Positions 52,235 to 60,762 of a stretch of DNA of 64,000 bases are shown one piece after another (the stretch's first letter is position 1; each line of letters starts with the position of its first letter). A program made the translations under genes and the position numbers. The stretch lies in NCBI GenBank assembly GCA_951813395.1, contig OX638356.1:413340-477339 (forward strand), read 5' to 3'. The DNA is from Longimicrobiales bacterium (GTDB taxonomy: Bacteria > Gemmatimonadota > Gemmatimonadetes > Longimicrobiales > Gaopeijiaceae). The notes beneath the pieces were generated by a model. The model made no database searches, was not told the DNA's origin, and was given only the letters and a program-made list of their open reading frames with translations.

Positions 52235-54379
52235 ATGCGCACCGCCGCCCGCGTTCCGTCCCCGGCCGCCGCAGCGGCAGTCACCGCCCGCTCGGCTGCC
52301 ACCGCGCTGTCGCTTGTCGCGTCCGCCCTTTTCGCCGGCGCCGCAATCACCACCCTTTCGTCCCCTTCGCTGGCCGCCCAGGCCGCCGACCGGCTCACCG
52401 TCGACCGGCTCACCGTCGACCGGTACCTCGACTGGGAGCGCGTCAGCGACCCCCGGATCTCGCCGGACGGCTCCCGCATCGTCTACACGAAAAGCTGGGT
52501 GAACAAGCTGGAAGACCGGTGGGACGCCAGCCTTCACATGATGAACGCCGACGGGTCGCGCAAACGCTTCCTGGTGGACGGTTCGGGGGCCCGCTGGTCT
52601 CCGGACGGCACGCGCATCCTCTTCACCGCCGCGGACGACGGCGGCGGGACCCAGATCTTCGTCCGCTGGATGGACGAGGAGGGCGCCGTCACGCGGGTGA
52701 CCCGGGTCCAGGGAACGCCCATGAACGCCATGTGGTCGCCCGACGGCACGATGATCTCGTTCACCATGGACACGCCCGGCGAGCTGCCGAGCGACTGGTC
52801 GATCGACCTTCCGGCCGCGCCCGCGGGCGCCACCTGGACCGAGACCCCGCGCATCGTCGAGAACATGCACTTCCGCCGGGACTTCACGGGATTCACGGAC
52901 CCGGCCTACCATCACCTCTTCGTCGTCCCCTCCACGGGAGGCACGGCGCGCCAGCTTACGCACGGCAAATGGCACGTCGGAGCCCGCTTCATCGCCATCT
53001 ACTGGGGCGCCGGCTACGACTGGACGCCCGACGGCAGCACCATCGTCTTCGACGGGCTGATGAGGGAGGACTGGGACAAGCGCTACTTCGAGTCGGCGAT
53101 CAACGCCGTGGACGTGGCCACCGGCGAGATGCGCGAGATCACATCGACGCGCGGCCTCTGGACCAGCCCGTCGGTCTCGCCGGACGGCAGCACCATCGCC
53201 TTCACGGGCTACGAGTGGTCGCCGCAGACCTATCATGTCGGCGAGATCCACACGATCGGGATCGACGGCAGCGGCATGCGCAAGCTCACGCCCGACCTGG
53301 ACCGGGACATCGGGGGCATCATATGGGACGATGACGGCACCCGCTTCTACTTCGCCGTCCAGGACCGGGGCTCATCCAACGTCTATTCCGCCACGACCGG
53401 AGGCGACCTGCGGCAGCTCACCGACGGCGTCCAGATGCTCTCGCTTACGTCGGCGGCGGGCGGGACCGCAGTCGGGGTTCGCTCGGCTCCGCAGGCTCCC
53501 GGCGACGTGGTCCGGTTCGGCCTGGAGGTCGGCGCGGATCCCGTGCAGCTCACACGGGTGAACGAGGATGTTCTGGAGGGCGTCGTCCTCGGAGACCTCG
53601 AAGAGATCTGGTACGAGTCCACGGAAGGGGCACGGGTACAGGGATGGGTCATCAAGCCGCCCGGCTTCGACCCCTCGCGGCGCTACCCCCTCATACTGGA
53701 AATCCACGGCGGCCCCCACGGCATGTACAACGTGGGCTTCAACTGGATGTTCCAGAACTTCGCCGCCAACGACTTCGTGGTCCTCTACACGAACCCGCGC
53801 GGCTCGACCGGCTATGGAACGGACTTCGGCAACGCGATAGACGACCAGTACCCCGGCCCGCGCGACCTCGCGGACCTGCTCCACGGCGTCGACGAGGTCG
53901 TCGGCGGGGGATACATCGACACCGACAGGATGTACGTGGGCGGCTGCTCCGGAGGGGGCGCGCTCTCGAGCTGGGTGATCGGCCACGACAACCGCTTCGC
54001 GGCCGCAGCCGTGCGGTGTCCGGTCATCAACTGGATGTCGTTCGCCGGCACCGCCGACGTGGCCATGTGGGGCTATCGTCGCTTCCGCGAGCTGCCCTGG
54101 GAGAACCCGGACAAGTGGCTGCGCCACTCGTCGCTCATGTACGCGGGCAACGTGACGACCCCCACCCTGCTTCTGACCGGGGAACTCGACCTGCGCACGC
54201 CGATGTCGCAGACCGAGGAGTACTACCAGGCGCTCAAGATGGTCGGCGTTCCCACCGCCATCATCCGCTTCAACAACGAGTACCACGGCACCGGGACCCG
54301 GCCGTCCAACTTCATGCGAACGCAGCTGTACATGCGGAAGTGGTATGACCGCTGGGTCGGCAAGGTGCCGGTGAGCTGA
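52235..54379 (+). CDS. S9 family prolyl-oligopeptidase-like peptidase (copy 2)
   Basis: 714 aa from ATG 52235, with AAGGAG 10 bases upstream. Signal peptide to LAAQ. The mature end has a duplicated DRLTV unit (15-bp tandem repeat). Propeller repeats with SPDG turns are followed by the hydrolase domain: EIHGGPHGMYNVGF, NPRGSTGYGTDF, nucleophile Ser572 (GGCSGGG), GELDLRTP and EYHGTG. Exported serine exopeptidase. Highly similar to 25500-27563 in the catalytic domain, a clear paralogue, but stands alone rather than in a hydrolase operon. Confidence 0.93.
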   Translation: MRTAARVPSPAAAAAVTARSAATALSLVASALFAGAAITTLSSPSLAAQAADRLTVDRLTVDRYLDWERVSDPRISPDGSRIVYTKSWVNKLEDRWDASLHMMNADGSRKRFLVDGSGARWSPDGTRILFTAADDGGGTQIFVRWMDEEGAVTRVTRVQGTPMNAMWSPDGTMISFTMDTPGELPSDWSIDLPAAPAGATWTETPRIVENMHFRRDFTGFTDPAYHHLFVVPSTGGTARQLTHGKWHVGARFIAIYWGAGYDWTPDGSTIVFDGLMREDWDKRYFESAINAVDVATGEMREITSTRGLWTSPSVSPDGSTIAFTGYEWSPQTYHVGEIHTIGIDGSGMRKLTPDLDRDIGGIIWDDDGTRFYFAVQDRGSSNVYSATTGGDLRQLTDGVQMLSLTSAAGGTAVGVRSAPQAPGDVVRFGLEVGADPVQLTRVNEDVLEGVVLGDLEEIWYESTEGARVQGWVIKPPGFDPSRRYPLILEIHGGPHGMYNVGFNWMFQNFAANDFVVLYTNPRGSTGYGTDFGNAIDDQYPGPRDLADLLHGVDEVVGGGYIDTDRMYVGGCSGGGALSSWVIGHDNRFAAAAVRCPVINWMSFAGTADVAMWGYRRFRELPWENPDKWLRHSSLMYAGNVTTPTLLLTGELDLRTPMSQTEEYYQALKMVGVPTAIIRFNNEYHGTGTRPSNFMRTQLYMRKWYDRWVGKVPVS

Positions 54380-54431
54380 TGCGCTGCGGCAACCGATTGG
54401 CGACGCCCCCCCGCGGCGCCGGAGGATCCCG

Positions 54432-55916
54432 GTGAATCCGCCGCGCGAGGCCCGCTCGGGACTGAAGGCCTTCGAAAAGGCCGAACTGCCTGCGCCGCCG
54501 AAGCCGAAGGGGCTGTCATGGCTCGGCGTCGTGGGGCCCGGCGTCATCGTGCTGGGCGCGTCGATCGGCAGCGGCGAATTCCTGCTCGGACCCGCGGCGT
54601 TCGTGCAGTACGGGCTGGTGCTGCTTTGGGTGACCCTGGTGGCCGCGTTCTTCCAGACGGTCTTCAACACCGAGCTGATGCGCTGGACGATCGCCACCGG
54701 CGAGCCCGTCGTGACGGGGTTCATGCGCACGAAGCCATGGTCCCAGTTCTGGGCCTTGGTGTACGCGCTGCTCTACTTCCTGCAGGTGGGCTGGCCCGGC
54801 TGGGCGGGTGCGGCCGCGGGCGCGATCTTCTTCCTGATCTTCCGCGACCTCGCGGGACCCGGACAGGAGCACATCGTCTACTGGATCGGCGTGGGCACGT
54901 TCGTGCTGTGCGTGGGGATCCTGCTCTTCGGCAAGCGGATCGAACGGACGCTCGAGCTGCTGAACTGGGTGCTGGTGTCCGCGATCATCGGCGGGTTCCT
55001 GATTCTGGCGTTGATCTTCGTGGCGCCCGGCACCTGGGTCTCGGCCGCGGCGGGGCTCGTCGGCTACGACACCGGCACCGGCGGCTTCCGCTTCATCCCG
55101 CAAGGGGTGGACTGGTTCCTGATCGGCGCATTCGCGGCGTACTCGGGCGCGGGCGGCGTCGTCAATCTGACCCTGTCCAACTGGGCCCGCGACAAGGGGT
55201 ACGGCATGGGCAAGCGCGCCGGGTACATTCCGGCGGCGGTGGGCGGTGAACGGACCAGGCTCGCACCCACCGGCTACACCTTCGACACCACCTCGGACGC
55301 CATGGCCCGGTGGCGCGGATGGTGGCGCATCGTGCGCGCGGACCAATGGATCGTCTACTTCGTCGGGGCGATGCTCGGGATGGTGCTCCCGGCGGTGATC
55401 TACGTCACGTTCATCGAGGCGGGCACCGACATCCGCGGCCTTTCGGTCGCGGCCACACTGGCCAACGCGATCGCGAGCGAGAAGGGGGCCATATTCGGCG
55501 GAATCATCGCCATGATGGCCGTCTGGGTGCTCTTCAAGACCCAGCTCGACATCCTCGAAGGGATGACCCGGGCGATCACCGACATCCTCTGGACCGGCTC
55601 GCGCACCGTGCGTCGCTGGCGCGGCGGCGATGTCCGGTTCGTGTACTACACGGTGCTGGGCGCGCTGTGCGTGTGGGGGATCATCGCGCTGGGGCTGGCG
55701 CAGCCGATCATTCTGCTCCAGCTCGGCGCCAACATGGCCGGGGTCGTCTTCGTGATCTCGTCGCTGCACCTGCTGTACATCAACACGCGTTTTCTGCCCG
55801 AGGAAGTCCGGCCACCGATGTGGCGCAGGGTCTCGCTGGTGCTGATGTCCGTCTTCTACGGGGCCTTTGTGACCCTATGGCTACGCGGGGTGATCGGGGG
55901 ATGGCTGGGCGGGTAG
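54432..55916 (+). CDS. NRAMP-related transporter lacking the metal motifs (copy 2)
   Basis: 494 aa from GTG 54432 with GGAGG five bases upstream. The first helix reads VVGPGVIVLGASIGSGEFLL, so again DPGN is absent and a Gly-Ser-Gly segment takes its place. Around eleven helices follow, with IGAFAAYSGAGGVVNLTLSN in place of the helix that normally carries MPH. It lies 52 bp after the S9 peptidase on the same strand and might import its products (inference). Paralogue of 49276-50667. Confidence 0.85.
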   Translation: MNPPREARSGLKAFEKAELPAPPKPKGLSWLGVVGPGVIVLGASIGSGEFLLGPAAFVQYGLVLLWVTLVAAFFQTVFNTELMRWTIATGEPVVTGFMRTKPWSQFWALVYALLYFLQVGWPGWAGAAAGAIFFLIFRDLAGPGQEHIVYWIGVGTFVLCVGILLFGKRIERTLELLNWVLVSAIIGGFLILALIFVAPGTWVSAAAGLVGYDTGTGGFRFIPQGVDWFLIGAFAAYSGAGGVVNLTLSNWARDKGYGMGKRAGYIPAAVGGERTRLAPTGYTFDTTSDAMARWRGWWRIVRADQWIVYFVGAMLGMVLPAVIYVTFIEAGTDIRGLSVAATLANAIASEKGAIFGGIIAMMAVWVLFKTQLDILEGMTRAITDILWTGSRTVRRWRGGDVRFVYYTVLGALCVWGIIALGLAQPIILLQLGANMAGVVFVISSLHLLYINTRFLPEEVRPPMWRRVSLVLMSVFYGAFVTLWLRGVIGGWLGG

Positions 55917-55922
55917 GAGGAG

Positions 55923-56414
55923 TCACCCCCGACCGATCCTCAACATCTCGATCTCGAAGATCAGCGTCTCGTTGGGGCCGACCACTCCGTCGATGCCGGC
56001 CCTGCCGTAGCCGAGCCTGCCGGGCACGATGACCTCGAAGTGGCTCCCGATCGGCATGAGCAGCAAGGCTTCCCGAAACCCCCGGATGAGATCCCGGGGC
56101 GACAGGACGTCCGGTGTGCCGCGCTCGTAGGACGAGTCGATCACCGTGCCGTCCTCGAGCTTGCAGCTGTAGTGTATCTGGACGCGGTCCCTCGCGCGGG
56201 GTGGCGGGCCGGTGCCTTCGCGCAGAACCTTGTACCGGAGCCCGCTGCGGGTGCTGATGAAGCCGTCCGCGTCGGGGAGCGGGTCTGCGGGGTTCAGGGT
56301 GGGGGCGCCGCCGCCGGAAGCGCAGGCGGAAGCCGCCGCGCCCGTCGCGAGCGCCAGGAGCAGGATCGCGCGGCCTGCCCCGGCCGCCGCCGCGCCCCTC
56401 TGCCTCGCCCTCAT
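55923..56414 (-). CDS. FKBP-type peptidyl-prolyl isomerase lipoprotein (2 of 2)
   Basis: 163 aa, ATG 56414 overlapping the upstream FKBP stop (ATGA). The lipobox ASAC anchors it. FKBP domain: VQIHYSCKLEDGTVIDSSYE, IRGFREALLLMPIGSHFEVIV, then PNETLIFEIEML. Some active-site aromatics differ from classical FKBPs (PGRLGYGRAG), so activity may be weak. Periplasmic folding helper by family. Confidence 0.9.
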   Translation of the reverse strand: MRARQRGAAAAGAGRAILLLALATGAAASACASGGGAPTLNPADPLPDADGFISTRSGLRYKVLREGTGPPPRARDRVQIHYSCKLEDGTVIDSSYERGTPDVLSPRDLIRGFREALLLMPIGSHFEVIVPGRLGYGRAGIDGVVGPNETLIFEIEMLRIGRG

Positions 56415-56830
56415 CCCCCCTCGATAACCTCCAGCAGCTCGATCTCGAAGATCAGCGTCTCGTTGGGCCCGATCACGGTGCCCGCGCCATCCTCGCCGTA
56501 GGCCAGCTCCGAGGGAATGGTGACGCGCATCTGACCGCCGACCGACATCAGCTGGAGTGCTTCGCCGAAGCCGGCGATCACGCCGTCCACGGGGAAGGTG
56601 TTGGGTTCGCCGCGATCGTAGGACGAATCGAACTGCGAGCCGTCGGTGAGGGTGCCCCGGTAGTGCACGACGACCTCGTCATTCGCCGTGGGGCTGGCGC
56701 CGTCTCCATCGCGGAGCATCTGGTACTCGAGCCCGCTCTCGGTGGTGATCACCTCGGGTTCCGCATCCGCGCATGCCGCGCCGACCGTGACGGCCAGAGC
56801 GCCGCACGCTGCCTGAATTGCCTTTCGCAT
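56411..56830 (-). CDS. FKBP-type peptidyl-prolyl isomerase lipoprotein (1 of 2)
   Basis: 139 aa with an AAGGAG ribosome site. Lipobox VGAAC. VVVHYRGTLTDGSQFDSSYD, IAGFGEALQLMSVGGQMRV, PSELAYGEDGAG and PNETLIFEIELL give a canonical small FKBP domain. Likely aids folding of exported proteins, including the oxidase encoded 24 bp upstream in the same operon. Confidence 0.93.
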   Translation of the reverse strand: MRKAIQAACGALAVTVGAACADAEPEVITTESGLEYQMLRDGDGASPTANDEVVVHYRGTLTDGSQFDSSYDRGEPNTFPVDGVIAGFGEALQLMSVGGQMRVTIPSELAYGEDGAGTVIGPNETLIFEIELLEVIEGG

Positions 56831-56854
56831 CCTGTCTCCTTGTTCCGCTTCATT

Positions 56855-58132
56855 TCACTCCGCCCCTACCGACGACTCCAAAATGCTCGCCAGCGAAGGT
56901 GTCCCCGCCAGCCGCATGGTGATTCGCAGTTCATCGCTCAGAATCTCCAGCACCCGCTCGACGCCGGCCTGGCCGAAGGCTCCCAGCCCCCACAGGTAGG
57001 GTCGGCCCACCGCCACCGCGTCGGCGCCGCGGGCGATCCCCTTGAAGATATCGCTGCCGCGGCGAAACCCGCCGTCTACGATAACGGGAACCCGTCCGGA
57101 AGTGACGGACGCGATCTCGGGCAACGCGTCGATCGTGGCCTGTCCGCTGCCCTCGGCCCGCCCGCCGTGGTTGGAGACCCAGATTCCGTCGACGCCGTGG
57201 TCCAGCGCCAGGGTCGCGTCTTCGTGCGTCATGAGACCCTTCACCACGATCCTCTGGTCCGTGATCTCGCGCAGGCGCCCGATAAAGTCCCAGGTCATTC
57301 CCGGTGTGCGGAAGTCGCCGGCGCGGTAGCTGGTGCCCTGGAACATCGGTTTGACGCTGGGTGCGCGGCCGCGGGGGCGGTGGCAGCTGTTGCAGGTGCG
57401 ATCGTCGGTGCGCGACCAGCGCTCCAGGGTGAGGCGGTTGCTCCCGCCGGGCAGGTCCACCGTGAGCACGATGACGGGGCATCCCGCCGTGCGCACGCGC
57501 TCGACCACCGCCTGCGTGACGTCCCAGTTCGAGGTGGCATAGAGCTGGTACCAGACGGGCTCGCCACGGGCTTCGTTCACGTCCTCCACTCCGGTCGAAC
57601 TCACGGTCGACAGGGCTTGCAGGTGTTCGCGGGCCTGTGCGGCGCGCGCTGTCGCCAGTTCGCCTTCGGCGTGGAACCCGCGCTGGCTTCCGCACGGCGC
57701 GATAACGATCGGCGTGGGCCACTCGCGGTCGAACAGCGTGACGCGGGTGTCGATCCGGCTCACGTCGACGAGGCGGCGGGCACGTACGTACATGCGCTCC
57801 AGGGCCGCCCGGTTGTTGCGCTGCGTCTCCTCGCCGTCGACTCCGGTCTGGATGTAGCCGAAATGTGCCGGGGGGACGGTGGTTTCAGCGACCTTCTCCA
57901 TGTCGAAGACGTCGAGCGCGTCGGCGGCGCTGGTGACGAGGTCCTCCAGGGTGGGGCGGGGAGGGGGCGGGGCCGAGGCGGGTGCGGGCGCCGCCGCGGT
58001 CGGGCCGGTGGGGGTGGATCCGGGGCCGGCCGGCGCGCACCCCGGGATCGTCGCCAGCAGCGGGCTGGCCGCAAGCCAGCGCAGGAAGTCCCGGCGGCTC
58101 GAGCGGCGATTGGGGGCGAAGTCATGTCCCAT
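56855..58132 (-). CDS. Tat-exported FMN alpha-hydroxyacid oxidase with a CxxCH motif
   Basis: 425 aa from ATG 58132. Tat motif SRRDFLRWL and lipobox IPGC, then a Pro/Ala linker. The FMN barrel of the lactate oxidase/LldD family shows IVIAPCGSQRGFH, WYQLYATSNWDV, IVVKGLMTHEDATLALDHG, the SNHGGR catalytic His segment and VPVIVDGGFRRGSDIFKG. Unusual is Cys247-Asn-Ser-Cys250-His251, a CxxCH heme-c attachment motif in the loop where related enzymes have their lid. It could be an exported flavocytochrome-like dehydrogenase. Two FKBP genes follow in the same operon. Confidence 0.9.
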   Translation of the reverse strand: MGHDFAPNRRSSRRDFLRWLAASPLLATIPGCAPAGPGSTPTGPTAAAPAPASAPPPPRPTLEDLVTSAADALDVFDMEKVAETTVPPAHFGYIQTGVDGEETQRNNRAALERMYVRARRLVDVSRIDTRVTLFDREWPTPIVIAPCGSQRGFHAEGELATARAAQAREHLQALSTVSSTGVEDVNEARGEPVWYQLYATSNWDVTQAVVERVRTAGCPVIVLTVDLPGGSNRLTLERWSRTDDRTCNSCHRPRGRAPSVKPMFQGTSYRAGDFRTPGMTWDFIGRLREITDQRIVVKGLMTHEDATLALDHGVDGIWVSNHGGRAEGSGQATIDALPEIASVTSGRVPVIVDGGFRRGSDIFKGIARGADAVAVGRPYLWGLGAFGQAGVERVLEILSDELRITMRLAGTPSLASILESSVGAE

Positions 58133-58246
58133 GGGGCAATCTGGGAGCCGGGAGGCGATGGGGCCACTTTGGAGGGCTGGCCGTGCCGTGGTTGGACACT
58201 GACCTTCAAGGCGATTCGGGCGTCCCATCCAGACTGGAGGTGTACG

Positions 58247-59509
58247 ATGGTACGGGCATCATGTTGCACGGCGATCCTGGCCCTGGCGGTCATGGGCTGT
58301 GTTGAGTCCGGTGAACCCGCGGCGGGCTCCGGCGAAGCGGCAGAAAACGCGACCATTTCCGTTTCCGATTCAGCGGACGTGCGGATCGTCCACATCTCCG
58401 ACGTGCGCGGGCTTTCCCTGCCCCGGCTGGACACGCGGCTGGTCTACTCCACCGCTGCGGATCTGCTGCTCGTGCGCGTGGGCGGGGCGGTGTTCCTGCC
58501 GGACTCGTCGCTGCTTCTCGCCGACGGGTCGACCGAGATCATCTTCCTCGATCCGGACGGACAGGTCCAGGGGCGTACGGGCCGAGAGGGAGAGGGGCCG
58601 GGAGAGTACCTCGACATCGCGCGGGTCGGCGTCGACGCGGACGGAACGCTGTACGCATACGACCGGCGGCAGCGGCGATTCACCTTCATGGACTCGCAGG
58701 GGACGGTGACCGGTGTCCGCAACATCGAGCGCATCGGCGAGATCGTGCCCCTCGTTCACCTTGCGGGCGGCGAGATGATCGCCGTGTTCGAGCCGCGGAT
58801 GCGTCTCCCGCCAGGGCTGCAAAGGCCGCCCCTGTTCCTCCTTCGCGGCAGCCAGACGTGGGAAGACGTCGATACTCTGGGTTGGTGGCCCGGCAAGGAA
58901 CGCATCGTCCCGCCTGCACAGGACCGATGGCACCCGGTCGCCTTTGGCGCCACTGCCCTGTATGCCGGGCGAGGCCCTTACGCGGCAGTGGCCACCACCG
59001 ATTCGCTGGACGTGTCTCTCTACGAGGGGCTGGCCCCGGTTGCCCGGATTCGGGGCGGGGCGTCTCCCCGGGAAATCACAGCAGTGGAAATGGCGGCCTG
59101 GACCGACCTTTTCCTGGGAATGTACCCGGAGGAACGGCGCTCGCTCGAGCGCAGCCGGCTGGAGGACTCGACGGGGCGAGAAGCCTATCCGGCCTTCGCG
59201 GCGCTCACCGTCGACGCGGGCGGCAGGATCTGGCTCGGGGACTATGCCAAACTCGAGGAGCAGGAGAGACGCTGGACGGTATTCAGTTCCGAAGGGCGGC
59301 CGGTCGGCACCCTGCATCTTCCCGTTTTTCGTCCCGAATGGGTTCAGATCAGGGCGGGCGCGATGACAGGCTACGGCTGGGTCGAGTTCGAGACGACGAT
59401 CCCTGGCGCGGAGCACGAGTTGCTGGACGTGTTGGGGGATCGGGTCGCGATCCTGCGCCGCGACGATCTGGCGGGCGAGTTCATCGAGGTCTACGAGGTG
59501 GTCCGCTGA
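58247..59509 (+). CDS. Six-bladed propeller lipoprotein
   Basis: 420 aa from ATG 58247 with GGAGG five bases upstream. Lipobox VMGC. NHL/6-bladed features: FLPDSSLLLADGSTEIIFLD, GREGEGPGEYLDIARVGVD, LYAYDRRQRRFTFMD and a late LTVDAGGRIWLGDY blade. The GREGEGPGEY turn is a hallmark of this propeller group, which is common in Bacteroidota and Gemmatimonadota. No enzymatic motif was identified. Translationally coupled to the MFS gene. The role is unknown, perhaps surface binding. Confidence 0.8.
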   Translation: MVRASCCTAILALAVMGCVESGEPAAGSGEAAENATISVSDSADVRIVHISDVRGLSLPRLDTRLVYSTAADLLLVRVGGAVFLPDSSLLLADGSTEIIFLDPDGQVQGRTGREGEGPGEYLDIARVGVDADGTLYAYDRRQRRFTFMDSQGTVTGVRNIERIGEIVPLVHLAGGEMIAVFEPRMRLPPGLQRPPLFLLRGSQTWEDVDTLGWWPGKERIVPPAQDRWHPVAFGATALYAGRGPYAAVATTDSLDVSLYEGLAPVARIRGGASPREITAVEMAAWTDLFLGMYPEERRSLERSRLEDSTGREAYPAFAALTVDAGGRIWLGDYAKLEEQERRWTVFSSEGRPVGTLHLPVFRPEWVQIRAGAMTGYGWVEFETTIPGAEHELLDVLGDRVAILRRDDLAGEFIEVYEVVR

Positions 59510-60762
59510 GCAACCCCCGCAAGCTGCACCGCAACGTCTGGGCCACGAGCGGCACCAGCTTCCTGACGGACGTGTCCAGCGAGATGCTCCTCAATGTCCT
59601 GCCGCTCTTCCTGTCGAATGTGCTGGGTGTGCGGGTGTGGGCCGTGGGCGCGGTCGAGGGCCTGGCCGAGGCGACGTCGAGCGTGCTGAAGCTGTATTCG
59701 GGGTGGGTGTCGGACCGGCTGGGAACCCGCAAGTGGCCCGCAGTGGTCGGATACGCGATCTCGGCGCTGTCGAAGCCGTTCTACTACGTAGCGTCCAGTT
59801 GGGGCGCGGTGGCCGCGATCCGGTGGGGGGACAGGGTGGGGAAGGGGGTGCGCACGGCGCCGCGCGACGCTCTGCTCGCCGATTCGACGACGCCCGGGCG
59901 CCGGGGACTCGCCTTCGGGCTGCACCGGGCGGCCGATACGGCGGGCGCCGTGGTCGGGATCGGGGTGTCGATCTGGATCGTGCAGCAGGTGCAGGGTGGG
60001 GGAGCGCTTCTGGAGGCGGAGACGTTTCGGAAGCTTGTGCTGTGGAGCCTCGTGCCCGCGTTCCTGGGGGTAGCGGTTCTGGCGTACGGCGCCCGCGACG
60101 TGAAGGCACAGACCGCAGCCAGCCGCCCCCCCACCAGCCGCCCCCGACTGCGCCTGCGTGGACTCGGCCGCGGCTACGCGGCGTTCGTCGCCTGTTCCGT
60201 GATCTTCGAGCTGGGAAACTCCGCAGATGCCTTCCTCGTGCTCAGGGCACAGGAGCGAGGGCTCTCGGTGGCCGGGATCCTGTGGCTGCTCCTCGCCTTC
60301 AACGCGGTCTACGCGCTCATGTCGACGCCCGCGGGGTCGCTGGCCGACCGGGTCCCACGGAAGCGGGTGGTGGCGGGTGCCTGGGGACTCTACGCCCTCG
60401 TCTACCTGGGCTTCGCGCTTGCCGATACCGTTGTGCACGTGACCGTGCTGTACCTCGTGTACGGCTGCTATCACGGCCTCGTGGCGGGCGCCGCCAAGGC
60501 CCTGGTCGCCGACCTCGTGCCTGCTGCGCAACGAGGAACCGCATACGGCGGCCATGCGGCGGCCGTCGGCCTTGCGACCCTGCCCGCGTCCCTGCTGGCC
60601 GGCGTCCTCTGGGAGGGCCTCTTCGCCTGGCAGGGCTTTGGTCCGGCGGCGCCTTTCGTCTTCGGCGCGGCGATGGCAGCGATGGCCGCGGCGCTGCTGC
60701 TGGTCGCGGTGCCCGGCGATCCTCAGCCCGCGGGCCGGAATCGCACCAGCACCGGCAGGTGA
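59506..60762 (+). CDS. MFS transporter, probable CTG start
   Basis: 418 aa. The N-terminus LHRNVWATSGTSFLTDVSSE and EMLLNVLPLFLSNVLGV matches the start of a known MFS subgroup, so translation must begin just before it, yet no ATG, GTG or TTG is available. A CTG at 59506 overlaps the propeller stop (CTGA) and has GAGGTGG four bases upstream. The motif RWGDRVGKGVRTAPRDALLA between TM2 and TM4 and RAQERGLSVAGILWLLLAFN later support a 12-helix exporter. Ends within the 3' end of the opposing EEP gene (40-bp overlap). Confidence 0.88.
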   Translation: MSNPRKLHRNVWATSGTSFLTDVSSEMLLNVLPLFLSNVLGVRVWAVGAVEGLAEATSSVLKLYSGWVSDRLGTRKWPAVVGYAISALSKPFYYVASSWGAVAAIRWGDRVGKGVRTAPRDALLADSTTPGRRGLAFGLHRAADTAGAVVGIGVSIWIVQQVQGGGALLEAETFRKLVLWSLVPAFLGVAVLAYGARDVKAQTAASRPPTSRPRLRLRGLGRGYAAFVACSVIFELGNSADAFLVLRAQERGLSVAGILWLLLAFNAVYALMSTPAGSLADRVPRKRVVAGAWGLYALVYLGFALADTVVHVTVLYLVYGCYHGLVAGAAKALVADLVPAAQRGTAYGGHAAAVGLATLPASLLAGVLWEGLFAWQGFGPAAPFVFGAAMAAMAAALLLVAVPGDPQPAGRNRTSTGR

